From NCBI RefSeq assembly GCF_900602065.1, contig NZ_UWFN01000288.1, positions 98,511-162,510 of the forward strand: a DNA stretch of 64,000 nt, written 5' to 3'. Source of the DNA: Pseudomonas viridiflava. GTDB taxonomy: Bacteria; Pseudomonadota; Gammaproteobacteria; Pseudomonadales; Pseudomonadaceae. Every line of letters begins with the position of its first letter. Position 1 is the first letter of the stretch. The position numbers and the translations under genes are program-made. The notes beneath the pieces were generated by a model. The model searched no databases. It saw only the letters and a program-made list of their open reading frames with translations, and was not told where the DNA came from. Positions 34,089-42,193 of this stretch are shown here, in pieces.

Positions 34089-35219
34089 ATGCCTGATTCA
34101 ACCCTTTCCGATACTGCACAGAAGCGCGTCATCGTCGGCATGTCCGGCGGCGTAGACTCTTCGGTTTCTGCCGTTCTGCTCATGGAGCAGGGCTATCAGG
34201 TGGAAGGCCTGTTCATGAAGAACTGGGAAGAAGACGATGGAACGGAATACTGCACCGCCCGTGAAGACCTGGCCGACGCCCAGGCCGTGTGCGACAAGAT
34301 CGGTATCAAACTGCATACCGCCAACTTCGCTGCTGAATACTGGGACAACGTGTTCGAGCATTTCCTGGCCGAGTACAAGGCCGGTCGCACGCCGAACCCG
34401 GACATCCTGTGTAACCGCGAAATCAAGTTCAAGGCGTTCCTCGACTACGCCCTGATGCTGGGCGCCGACCTGATCGCTACCGGGCATTACGTGCGTCGCC
34501 GGGACATCGACGGCCGCACTGAGCTGCTCAAAGGCCTGGACCCGAACAAGGACCAGAGCTACTTCCTGCACGCGGTGGGCGGCGATCAAATTGCCAGAAC
34601 CCTGTTCCCGGTCGGCGAGCTGGAAAAGCCCGAAGTAAGGGCAATTGCCGAGAAGCACGGCCTCGCGACCGCCAAGAAAAAAGATTCCACGGGTATCTGC
34701 TTCATTGGCGAGCGTCGTTTCACCGACTTCCTGCGCCAGTATCTGCCCGCTCAGCCCGGCGAGATCAAAACCACCGAGGGTGAAGTCATTGGTCGTCACA
34801 GCGGCCTGATGTATCACACCATCGGTCAGCGTCAAGGCCTGGGCATTGGTGGACTGAAAGACGCCAGCGATGATCCGTGGTACGTGCTGGTCAAGGACCT
34901 CGAAAACAACGAACTAATCGTTGGCCAGGGTAATGACCATCCATGGTTGTTCTCACGCGCTCTCGTAGCCTCCCAGATCTATTGGGTCAACCCGATAGAT
35001 CTGAGTGCCCCGCGCCGTCTGACCGCCAAAGTGCGCTATCGCCAAGGCGATCAGCAGTGCACGCTGGAACAGACCGCTGACGGCTATCGCGCCACCTTCG
35101 ACGAACCGCAACGCGCCGTCACACCCGGCCAGTCCGTGGTGTTCTATGACGGCGAAATCTGCCTGGGCGGCGGCGTGATCGAAATTGCCGAAGCCTGGCA
35201 CAGCAAGGACAAGCGTTGA
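34089..35219 (+). CDS. mnmA: tRNA-specific 2-thiouridylase MnmA (TrmU)
   Basis: This 376-residue enzyme makes 2-thiouridine at the wobble position of Lys, Glu and Gln tRNAs, using sulfur delivered by TusE. The ATP-binding PP-loop is MSGGVDSSVSA (18-28). The two catalytic cysteines are in DILCNREIKFK and STGICFIGER. The conserved NWEEDDGTEYC (45-55) is present. Its stop overlaps the hflD start by one base (TGATG). tusDCBE, encoding its sulfur supply, lies 19 kb to the left. Confidence 0.98.
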   Translation: MPDSTLSDTAQKRVIVGMSGGVDSSVSAVLLMEQGYQVEGLFMKNWEEDDGTEYCTAREDLADAQAVCDKIGIKLHTANFAAEYWDNVFEHFLAEYKAGRTPNPDILCNREIKFKAFLDYALMLGADLIATGHYVRRRDIDGRTELLKGLDPNKDQSYFLHAVGGDQIARTLFPVGELEKPEVRAIAEKHGLATAKKKDSTGICFIGERRFTDFLRQYLPAQPGEIKTTEGEVIGRHSGLMYHTIGQRQGLGIGGLKDASDDPWYVLVKDLENNELIVGQGNDHPWLFSRALVASQIYWVNPIDLSAPRRLTAKVRYRQGDQQCTLEQTADGYRATFDEPQRAVTPGQSVVFYDGEICLGGGVIEIAEAWHSKDKR

Positions 35220-35839
35220 TGACCCCGATTCAGGAGCAACTGATCGCTCTGGCTGGCGTGTTCCAGGCCGCCGTGCTGGTGGACCGGATCGCCAAGACCG
35301 GTCAAAGCAGCGAAGCAGCGCTGGGCTGCATGCTCGGCAGCCTGCTGGTGCAGGACCCGAAAGATACGCTGGACGTTTATGGTGGCGACGACCTGAACTT
35401 GCGTGAAGGCTATCGCGCCCTGGCCAGCGCCCTTGAGCGTGATCCGTCGACACTGCAGCGAGAACCCCTGCGCTATGCCTTGTCGATGCTGGGCCTGGAA
35501 CGACAACTGGCCAAGCGCGACGACATGCTGGAAACAGTGGGCAGGCGCCTGCCGCAAATCCAGTCTCAGGTCGAACACTTCGGCATCGCTCACGAAAACG
35601 TGATCGCAGCCTGCGGCGCACTGTATCAGGACACGCTAAGCACCCTGCGCCAACGTATCCAGGTGCACGGCGACATGCGCAACCTGCAGCAACCCAGCAA
35701 TGCGTCGAAAATCCGCGCCCTGCTGTTGGCCGGCATTCGCTCTGCTCGCCTGTGGCGGCAAAATGGCGGCCATCGCTGGCAACTGGTCGTAAGCCGTCGC
35801 AAGCTATTGAAAGAACTGTACCCGCTGATGCATGGCTGA
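35219..35839 (+). CDS. hflD: High-frequency lysogenization protein HflD homolog
   Basis: This 206-residue, mostly helical protein is the HflD family member found directly after mnmA throughout the gammaproteobacteria. E. coli HflD sits at the inner membrane face and binds the phage lambda CII activator; its role in cells without lambda is unclear. Family blocks are QLIALAGVFQAAVLVDRIAK (about 7-26) and ALRYALSMLGLERQLAKR-like PLRYALSMLGLERQLAKR. The start overlaps the mnmA stop (TGATG). Confidence 0.94.
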   Translation: MTPIQEQLIALAGVFQAAVLVDRIAKTGQSSEAALGCMLGSLLVQDPKDTLDVYGGDDLNLREGYRALASALERDPSTLQREPLRYALSMLGLERQLAKRDDMLETVGRRLPQIQSQVEHFGIAHENVIAACGALYQDTLSTLRQRIQVHGDMRNLQQPSNASKIRALLLAGIRSARLWRQNGGHRWQLVVSRRKLLKELYPLMHG

Positions 35840-35969
35840 TTCGCCACACATTTGCAGACACTGCTGACAAACGCCGCGTGACATACGCTGGTCAGACCGA
35901 CCCGATTCGGCCTGGTTTTAATGTATGATACGCGCCCCTTTTCGTTGCCTGACTGTCCGAGAGCACCCC

Positions 35970-37340
35970 ATGCAGCTTTCTTCGCTCACTGCGGTTTCCC
36001 CTGTTGACGGCCGCTACGCCGGTAAAACCGAGGCCTTGCGCCCAATTTTCAGCGAATACGGCCTGATCCGTTTTCGCGTCATGGTTGAAGTACGCTGGCT
36101 CCAGCGTCTGGCCGCACACCCTGAAATCATTGAAGTCCCAGCGTTTTCAGCTGAAGCCAACGCCATCCTCAACACCTTGGCGGAAGACTTCTCGATCACC
36201 CACGCCGAGCGCGTGAAAGAAATCGAGCGCACCACCAACCACGACGTCAAGGCCGTGGAATACCTGCTCAAGGAACAGGCTGCCAAGCTGCCTGAACTGG
36301 ACAAGGTCAGTGAGTTCATCCACTTCGCCTGCACCAGCGAGGACATCAACAACCTGTCCCACGCCCTGATGCTGCGCGAAGGCCGCGACAACGTGATGCT
36401 GCCTTTGATGCGCAAGATCGCTGATTCGATCCGCGAGCTTGCCATCCGCTTTGCTGACGTTCCAATGCTGTCGCGCACCCACGGTCAACCAGCCTCCCCG
36501 ACCACTCTGGGTAAAGAGCTGGCCAACGTTGTGTACCGTCTGGAGCGTCAAATCGCCCAGATCGCTGCGGTACCGCTGCTGGGCAAGATCAACGGTGCAG
36601 TCGGCAACTACAACGCACACATCTCGGCTTATCCGTCCATCGACTGGGAAGCCAACGCGCGCGCCTTCATCGAAGACGAGCTGGGTCTGGGCTTCAACCC
36701 GTACACCACGCAGATCGAACCGCACGACTACATCGCCGAGCTATTCGACGCCATCGCGCGCTTCAACACCATCCTGATCGACTTCGACCGTGATATCTGG
36801 GGCTACATCTCCCTCGGTTATTTCAAGCAGCGCACCATCGCCGGTGAAATCGGCTCGTCGACCATGCCGCACAAGGTCAACCCGATCGACTTCGAAAACT
36901 CCGAAGGCAACCTGGGTATCGCCAACGCACTGTTCCAGCATCTGGCGAGCAAACTGCCGATCTCCCGCTGGCAGCGTGACCTGACCGACTCCACCGTGCT
37001 GCGCAACCTGGGCGTCGGCTTTGCTCACAGCGTTATCGCTTACGAAGCCACCCTCAAGGGCATCAGCAAGCTGGAGCTCAACGAGCAGAAAATCGCCGCT
37101 GACCTGGACGCATGCTGGGAAGTCCTGGCTGAGCCGATCCAGACCGTGATGCGTCGCTACAACATCGAAAATCCGTATGAGAAGCTGAAAGAACTGACAC
37201 GCGGCAAGGGCATCAGCCCTGAAGCCCTGCAGACGTTCATCGACACGCTGGACATGCCTGCCGAGGCCAAGGCCGAGTTGAATAAACTCACTCCGGCCAA
37301 TTACATCGGTAATGCGGTAGCCCAAGCCAAGCGCATCTGA
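35970..37340 (+). CDS. purB: Adenylosuccinate lyase
   Basis: This 456-residue fumarase-superfamily enzyme acts twice in purine synthesis, splitting SAICAR and adenylosuccinate. The superfamily signature is GSSTMPHKVNPIDFENSEG, containing the catalytic serine loop; THGQPASPTTLGKELA holds the catalytic His and FACTSEDINN the substrate loop. I chose the ATG at 35970 (MQLSSLTAVSPVDGRY), as in E. coli PurB. It lies downstream of hflD with a 130-base gap, then a terminator. Confidence 0.98.
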   Translation: MQLSSLTAVSPVDGRYAGKTEALRPIFSEYGLIRFRVMVEVRWLQRLAAHPEIIEVPAFSAEANAILNTLAEDFSITHAERVKEIERTTNHDVKAVEYLLKEQAAKLPELDKVSEFIHFACTSEDINNLSHALMLREGRDNVMLPLMRKIADSIRELAIRFADVPMLSRTHGQPASPTTLGKELANVVYRLERQIAQIAAVPLLGKINGAVGNYNAHISAYPSIDWEANARAFIEDELGLGFNPYTTQIEPHDYIAELFDAIARFNTILIDFDRDIWGYISLGYFKQRTIAGEIGSSTMPHKVNPIDFENSEGNLGIANALFQHLASKLPISRWQRDLTDSTVLRNLGVGFAHSVIAYEATLKGISKLELNEQKIAADLDACWEVLAEPIQTVMRRYNIENPYEKLKELTRGKGISPEALQTFIDTLDMPAEAKAELNKLTPANYIGNAVAQAKRI

Positions 37341-37360
37341 CCGGCATCACATCAGTGCAC

Positions 37361-37386
37361 ACGCCCGGCAGTGCCGGGCGTTTTTA
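37361..37386 (+). terminator. Intrinsic terminator after purB
   Basis: ACGCCCGGCA-G-TGCCGGGCGT forms a 10-bp stem followed by TTTTT, 20 bases after the stop. Confidence 0.94.
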
Positions 37387-37424
37387 TTGCAGTCTCGAAA
37401 AGACAAACTTTCAATAGGTTACAC

Positions 37425-38591
37425 ATGAATCCTGATATTCCTCTTCAACTTCTGGGCGGCATCAGCGCGCGCGTTTTCCTGCGTGACTACTGGCAGAAAA
37501 AGCCACTCCTGATCCGTCAGGCCCTGCCGGACTTTCAGAGCCCGATCGATCCTGACGAACTGGCTGGGCTGGCCCTGGAAGAAGAGGTCGAATCGCGACT
37601 GGTCATCGAGAACGGCGAGCGCCCATGGGAACTGCGTCGCGGCCCGTTCGCGGAAGACGAGTTCAGCAAGCTGCCGGAAAAAGACTGGACGCTGCTGGTA
37701 CAGGCCGTTGACCAGTTCGTTCCGGAAGTCAGCGAACTGCTGGAAAACTTCCGCTTCCTGCCTAGCTGGCGCATCGATGACGTAATGGTCAGCTATGCCG
37801 CGCCGGGTGGCGGTGTCGGCCCGCACTTCGACAACTACGACGTGTTCCTGCTACAGGGCCACGGCAAGCGTCACTGGCAGATCGGCCAGATGTGCGACTC
37901 CGATAGCCCGCTGCTGCAACACGCCGACCTGCGCATCCTGTCTGACTTCCAGATGACTGAAGAATGGACGCTGGAACCGGGCGACATGCTTTACCTGCCG
38001 CCGCGCCTCGCCCACTGCGGCGTCGCCGTTGATGAGTGCCTGACGTACTCGGTCGGCTTCCGCGCCCCAAGCGCTGCCGAAGTGCTGACCCACTTCACCG
38101 ACTTCCTCAGCCAGTTCACGCCTGATGAAGAGCGCTACACGGATGCAGATGCCCAACCGGCCAACGATCCTCATCAGATCCAGCACGACGCCTTGGACCG
38201 CCTGAAAGCCTTGCTGGCTGAACACATGGGCGACGAGCGCCTGCTGCTGACCTGGTTCGGCCAGTTCATGACAGAACCGCGCTACCCGGAACTGGTGACA
38301 GGCCCGGAACTTGAAGAAGAGGACCTGCTGAGTAGTCTGGAACAGGGCGCAGTTCTCATTCGTAACCCAAGCGCGCGCCTTGCATGGTCCGAAGTTGATG
38401 ACGACCTGCTACTGTTCGCCAGTGGTCAAAGCCGTCTGCTGCCGGGCAGCCTGCGGGAACTGCTGAAAATGATCTGCGCTGCCGATGCCCTGCACAGTGA
38501 CAACCTCGGCCAATGGTTGGCCGATGAAGAAGGACGCAACCTGCTCTGTGAGCTGGTAAAACAAGGAAGCCTGGGGTTTGCCGATGAATAG
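37425..38591 (+). CDS. roxA: Ribosomal protein uL16 arginine hydroxylase (RoxA/YcfD)
   Basis: This 388-residue JmjC-type cupin dioxygenase uses Fe(II) and 2-oxoglutarate. E. coli YcfD hydroxylates an arginine of ribosomal protein L16. The iron triad is His134 and Asp136 in GPHFDNYDVF and His197 in LPPRLAHCGV, matching the E. coli positions. The C-terminal winged-helix half (about 230-385) completes the family architecture. I chose the ATG at 37425; the longer frame runs through the purB terminator. Its end overlaps the acetyltransferase gene by 8 bases. Confidence 0.95.
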   Translation: MNPDIPLQLLGGISARVFLRDYWQKKPLLIRQALPDFQSPIDPDELAGLALEEEVESRLVIENGERPWELRRGPFAEDEFSKLPEKDWTLLVQAVDQFVPEVSELLENFRFLPSWRIDDVMVSYAAPGGGVGPHFDNYDVFLLQGHGKRHWQIGQMCDSDSPLLQHADLRILSDFQMTEEWTLEPGDMLYLPPRLAHCGVAVDECLTYSVGFRAPSAAEVLTHFTDFLSQFTPDEERYTDADAQPANDPHQIQHDALDRLKALLAEHMGDERLLLTWFGQFMTEPRYPELVTGPELEEEDLLSSLEQGAVLIRNPSARLAWSEVDDDLLLFASGQSRLLPGSLRELLKMICAADALHSDNLGQWLADEEGRNLLCELVKQGSLGFADE

Positions 38592-39009
38592 AACCAACGT
38601 GCGTGTCGCCGACTGGCACAAAGACAACGCTGACATCCGTCGTGTACGCGATGCTGTGTTTGTTGCTGAGCAGTCAGTACCGCCAGAGCTGGAATGGGAC
38701 GCTGAGGACAGCGAAGCCATTCACTTCCTGGCGCTGGAGGGGGACTTTGCGATAGGCACAGCCCGCCTGCTGCCGGACGGTGAAATCGGTCGGTTGTCGG
38801 TACTCAAGGACTGGCGCGGCATGAAAGTCGGTGAAGCGCTGCTCAGCGCCGTCATCAATGAAGCCGAGCGACGTGATCTGAGGCAACAAAAACTCAGTGG
38901 CCAGGTACAAGCCGTGGAGTTTTACGAGCGCTTCGGTTTTACCGTCGTCAGCGAAGAGTTTCTGGAGGCAGGACTGCCTCACGTAAATATGACCCGCCAC
39001 TCAGGCTGA
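38584..39009 (+). CDS. GNAT family N-acetyltransferase (ElaA/YjcF-like)
   Basis: This 141-residue protein is a small GNAT acetyltransferase. The start VRDAVFVAEQSVPPELEWDA is the ElaA/YjcF-like substrate side, and the acetyl-CoA loop follows as IGRLSVLKDWRGMKVGEALL (about 73-92). It ends with AVEFYERFGFTVVSEEFLEAG. The ATG at 38584 lies inside the last codons of roxA, so the two are probably translated together. The acceptor substrate is unknown. Confidence 0.9.
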   Translation: MNRTNVRVADWHKDNADIRRVRDAVFVAEQSVPPELEWDAEDSEAIHFLALEGDFAIGTARLLPDGEIGRLSVLKDWRGMKVGEALLSAVINEAERRDLRQQKLSGQVQAVEFYERFGFTVVSEEFLEAGLPHVNMTRHSG

Positions 39010-39022
39010 AAGACCTGAACTG

Positions 39023-39079
39023 ACGCCCTGCCCGCCTGCGCCAGCTGTCTATGCTGGTACAGGTCGGCAGGGCGTTTTG
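39023..39079 (+). terminator. Branched terminator-like structure after the acetyltransferase
   Basis: ACGCCCTGCC (39023-39032) pairs with GGCAGGGCGT (39066-39075), enclosing a smaller hairpin CCAGC/GCTGG (39041-39057), and TTTT follows. It starts 13 bases after the stop codon. Confidence 0.7.
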
Positions 39080-39163
39080 CGTTGGACGATTCAACTTGCG
39101 CGTCCGCAGGCCGACAAACTGGCAAACTCAGGTCTTTTTAGACGTTCCAGGAGATTTGGATTT

Positions 39164-39904
39164 ATGTTCCTGCGCCCCCTGCTTACCTCGTTGCTGCTGA
39201 TATGTAGTGTCGATGTCATGGCCGCTACCGAAGTGGTACCGCTCAACTACAGAACCAGCGATGACCTGTTGCCAGTGGCAAAATCCTTCCTCGGCCCGGA
39301 CGGTACGGTCAGCGCTTATAACAACCAACTGATCGTCAATGCCGAGCCGCGCAAGATCGAAGAACTGCGAGCGTTGCTCTCACAACTTGATGTCGCCGCC
39401 AAACGCTTGCTGATCAGCGTCGATACCAGCGATAGCGCGTCACGCAGCAGCAATGGCGTCAATCAGAGCCGCGTTATCAGTTACGGCACCACCAGCCGCG
39501 AGGGTGGCGTACAGCAAGTGCAAGCCAGCGAAGGCACGCCGGCCTTGATTCAGGTAGGCCAGAGCGTACCTGTCACCACGTCGCGGACCGATAATTACGG
39601 ATATGCCCAAAGCAACACCGAATATCGCAACGTGACTCAGGGGTTTTACGTCACGGCCAGCGTGACCGGTGACACCGTGCACCTGAACATCAGCACCAAT
39701 CGGGATCGCGTCAGCCAGGAACGACCCGATGCCTTCAAGGTGCAAAGTACCGACAGCCAGGTCAGCGGTCGTCTGGGTGAATGGATCACGTTGGCGGGCG
39801 TGAGCGATCAGTCAGTTGCTGACCGTCAGGGCGATACTCAGCAGTATTCGACCCAAGGCCGCGAGGACATGACGTTACGTGTGATGGTGCAAACCCTTGA
39901 GTGA
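39164..39904 (+). CDS. Exported protein with a secretin N-terminal-like domain
   Basis: This 246-residue protein has a Sec signal peptide (MFLRPLLTSLLLICSVDVMA) and then a short domain resembling the NolW/secretin_N module: VVPLNYRTSDDLLPVAKSFL, NNQLIVNAEPRKIEELRALL and LLSQLDVAAKRLLISVDTSD (about 24-100). The remaining 145 residues are beta-rich and polar, repeating Ser/Gly/Thr; they could be the front of a secretin barrel. The long C-terminal secretin domain is absent. An AGGAG site precedes the ATG. No secretion genes are nearby, so the role is unknown. Confidence 0.8.
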   Translation: MFLRPLLTSLLLICSVDVMAATEVVPLNYRTSDDLLPVAKSFLGPDGTVSAYNNQLIVNAEPRKIEELRALLSQLDVAAKRLLISVDTSDSASRSSNGVNQSRVISYGTTSREGGVQQVQASEGTPALIQVGQSVPVTTSRTDNYGYAQSNTEYRNVTQGFYVTASVTGDTVHLNISTNRDRVSQERPDAFKVQSTDSQVSGRLGEWITLAGVSDQSVADRQGDTQQYSTQGREDMTLRVMVQTLE

Positions 39905-40422
39905 GAAGGCTCCCGCAAAATCGGGCACTACAGGGCCTTTTACTGACTGACCAGTCGCACCGAAACAAATATGTAGTGATAACAAAAATGCACTACAAAA
40001 CGTTTGACGGGTCAAAAATGGCGAGGCATGATTGCCTCGCTCCCGCTAATCAGAGGCCCTGAAAAGAGCCTTCGGGTCGCGCTCAAATCCTACGAGCCGA
40101 TTCGTGTCTGCACCGCCCACAAGGCAGTTTGATGAGGTTGCGACTGGAACGAAGTTGTCCTGAGGGACGGAAGCGTATTACGGTCCATCGGCAAAACTGC
40201 TGAGTGAAGCCACCGGGCACCCCAAATGTCCGATTGCACGCCACAGCCATGCCTTGCGCCAGCTCTTCCCCCTCCCGAACGACCGTCCCCGCCGCCATCG
40301 CTCAAACCAGGCTCACAGCCAGACATCTGATCAGCGAGCAGCCATCCATGTGCCTTCGATATCCGGGGCGTTTTGGCGGAGCAGGACATTCCAACAAAAC
40401 CTATGTGAAAGGGGTTTCGCTC
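39905..40422. other. Intergenic region upstream of aceA with repeats and a dyad
   Basis: This 518-base region has no convincing gene. An in-frame extension of aceA back to 40204 lacks coding character. It contains CACTACA at 39926-39932, TGTAGTG at 39972-39978 and CACTACA at 39991-39997. A perfect 8-bp hairpin (GCGAGGCA-TGAT-TGCCTCGC) lies at about 40021-40040. The aceA promoter must lie here. Confidence 0.6.
39926..39997. promoter_or_regulatory. Triple CACTACA/TGTAGTG motif, candidate regulator site
   Basis: Three copies of the same heptamer lie within 72 bases, two of them as an inverted pair with a 12-base spacer (39972-39997). Context suggests a carbon-metabolism regulator for aceA (for example an RpiR-type protein such as RccR), but the distance to aceA is over 400 bases and the identity is a guess. 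Confidence 0.3.
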
Positions 40423-41748
40423 ATGGCACTGACACGCGAACAACAAATAGCAGCTCTCGAGAAAGACTGGGCTGAAAATCCGCGCTGGAAAAATGTGACC
40501 CGTACCTATTCCGCCGCTGATGTCGTCCGCCTGCGTGGCTCGGTTCAACCTGAACACACGTTCGCCAGGAATGGCGCGGAGAAGCTCTGGAATCTGGTTA
40601 CTCAAGGTGCCAAGCCTTCCTTCCGTCCTGACAAGGACTTCGTTAACTGCATGGGCGCCCTTACCGGCGGTCAGGCGGTACAGCAGGTCAAGGCCGGTAT
40701 TCAGGCGATTTATCTGTCAGGTTGGCAGGTAGCAGCGGACAACAATTCCGCCGAGTCGATGTACCCCGATCAGTCGCTGTACCCAGTGGACTCCGTGCCG
40801 ACCGTGGTCAAGCGCATCAATAACTCCTTCCGCCGTGCCGACCAGATCCAGTGGAAAGCCGGGAAAGGTCCAGGTGACGAAGGCTACATCGATTATTTCG
40901 CACCCATCGTAGCGGACGCCGAGGCCGGTTTTGGCGGCGTACTCAACGCCTACGAACTGATGAAGAGCATGATCGAAGCAGGTGCCGCCGGCGTGCACTT
41001 CGAGGATCAGCTGGCATCGGTCAAGAAATGCGGCCACATGGGCGGCAAGGTTCTGGTACCCACCCAGGAAGCCGTACAAAAACTGGTGGCCGCCCGCCTG
41101 GCGGCGGACGTTGCCGGTGTACCGACGATCATCCTGGCACGCACCGACGCAAACGCTGCTGATTTGCTGACATCCGACTGCGATCCGTATGACAAACCGT
41201 TCGTGACCGGTACCCGTACCCATGAAGGTTTCTACAAGGTACGGGCCGGGCTGGATCAGGCCATCGCTCGCGGTCTGGCCTACGCGCCTTATGCCGATCT
41301 GATCTGGTGCGAAACCGCCAAGCCGGATCTGGACGAAGCCCGTCGTTTTGCCGAGGCGATCAAGAAGGAGTACCCGGATCAGTTGCTGTCGTACAACTGC
41401 TCACCGTCCTTCAACTGGAAGAAGAATCTGGACGACGCGACCATTGCCAAATTCCAGCGCGAGCTTTCGGCCATGGGTTACAAGCACCAGTTCATTACCC
41501 TGGCGGGTATTCACAACATGTGGCACAGCATGTTCAACCTGGCGCACGACTACGCCCGCAACGACATGACCGCCTACGTGAAGCTGCAGGAGCAGGAATT
41601 CGCTGACGCAGCCAAGGGTTACACCTTTGTTGCGCACCAGCAGGAAGTGGGTACCGGTTACTTCGATGACGTGACGACCGTGATTCAGGGGGGCGTGTCT
41701 TCAGTAACGGCGCTGACGGGTTCGACAGAGGAAGAGCAGTTTCACTGA
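40423..41748 (+). CDS. aceA: Isocitrate lyase
   Basis: This 441-residue enzyme splits isocitrate into succinate and glyoxylate, the first step of the glyoxylate shunt. The catalytic Cys203 is in the signature KKCGHMGGKV. The N-terminal block is FVNCMGALTGGQAVQQVKAG (about 73-92), and YNCSPSFNWKKNLDD follows later. I chose the ATG at 40423 (MALTREQQIAALEKDW), which has an AAGGGG Shine-Dalgarno. It resembles the E. coli-length enzyme rather than the 531-residue form of P. aeruginosa. It competes with idh for isocitrate. Confidence 0.97.
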   Translation: MALTREQQIAALEKDWAENPRWKNVTRTYSAADVVRLRGSVQPEHTFARNGAEKLWNLVTQGAKPSFRPDKDFVNCMGALTGGQAVQQVKAGIQAIYLSGWQVAADNNSAESMYPDQSLYPVDSVPTVVKRINNSFRRADQIQWKAGKGPGDEGYIDYFAPIVADAEAGFGGVLNAYELMKSMIEAGAAGVHFEDQLASVKKCGHMGGKVLVPTQEAVQKLVAARLAADVAGVPTIILARTDANAADLLTSDCDPYDKPFVTGTRTHEGFYKVRAGLDQAIARGLAYAPYADLIWCETAKPDLDEARRFAEAIKKEYPDQLLSYNCSPSFNWKKNLDDATIAKFQRELSAMGYKHQFITLAGIHNMWHSMFNLAHDYARNDMTAYVKLQEQEFADAAKGYTFVAHQQEVGTGYFDDVTTVIQGGVSSVTALTGSTEEEQFH

Positions 41749-41764
41749 TTGAAATGTGCGGCGC

Positions 41765-41839
41765 CCTTATCGCGGGCAAGCACCGCTCCCACAGGAAAAA
41801 CTTGATCCCCTGTGGGAGCGGTGCTTGCCCGCGATAAGG
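41765..41839. repeat. Long inverted repeat, family B REP/REPIN
   Basis: Two 31-base arms (left starting CCTTATCGCGGGCAAGC, right its exact complement) flank a 13-base spacer. The motif GTGGGAGCGGTGCTTGCC is typical of REP elements in other pseudomonads and differs from family A. It lies 17 bases after the aceA stop and can form a very stable transcript hairpin. Confidence 0.92.
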
Positions 41840-41918
41840 TCAATAGAGAATTATCAGAAAACCGCCTAAAACAGCAACTACCTCACATTTAAAGCCATTA
41901 ACCTCGCCCAACAACAAA

Positions 41919-41933
41919 TGATACTTATTATCA
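41919..41933. promoter_or_regulatory. Candidate Fur box upstream of nuoA
   Basis: TGATACTTATTATCA matches the 7-1-7 Fur consensus TGATAATNATTATCA at all fixed positions but one, and the flanking AAA..TTT extend the dyad to AAATGATA-N5-TATCATTT. It is about 260 bases before nuoA. Binding is inferred. Confidence 0.6.
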
Positions 41934-42168
41934 TTTAGAAAACAGTCCCTCTTCCGTAACTTTTTAGAACGAAACATAATTAGCTTAAACCCCGCCAACC
42001 CCCGCCCCGCCTGCTCCAAGCCCTCAACTGCGGCCCGTAAGTGATTAATTGCACAAATTAATTTGATATAGAAAATTTACTTGCCCTGTTTTTGCACATA
42101 AAATCACCGAAATTGATTTCGCTGCGACATATCGTCGCTGCATATACTATTTTCAAGCTCAGAGACCA

Positions 42169-42182
42169 TTGATCTCTGTCAA
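42169..42182. promoter_or_regulatory. ANR/FNR-like dyad before nuoA
   Basis: TTGAT-CTCT-GTCAA matches the ANR/FNR consensus TTGAT-N4-ATCAA at nine of ten fixed bases. It lies 12-25 bases before the nuoA start and about 20 bases downstream of the -10-like TATACT, a position that would favour repression. Both the site and its effect are inference. Confidence 0.45.
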
Positions 42183-42193
42183 GGAATGCCAGC

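Larger units (their letters stand above)
41840..42193 (+). promoter_or_regulatory. AT-rich nuo promoter region
   Basis: This 354-base stretch is clearly richer in A and T than its surroundings and has no gene. It carries a Fur-like box (41919-41933), a -10-like TATACT at 42143-42148 and a TTGAT-N4-GTCAA dyad at 42169-42182 just before nuoA. AT-rich intergenic DNA of this kind is also a usual target of the H-NS-like MvaT proteins. Confidence 0.6.

Noticed and set aside
40021..40040. Hairpin GCGAGGCA-TGAT-TGCCTCGC as a terminator
   Set aside because: No T run follows, and it is 117 bases after the nearest stop; it may be a decayed repeat.
40204..40422. N-terminal extension of aceA by 73 residues
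   Set aside because: The extension has no coding character, while the ATG at 40423 has a Shine-Dalgarno and the family start.
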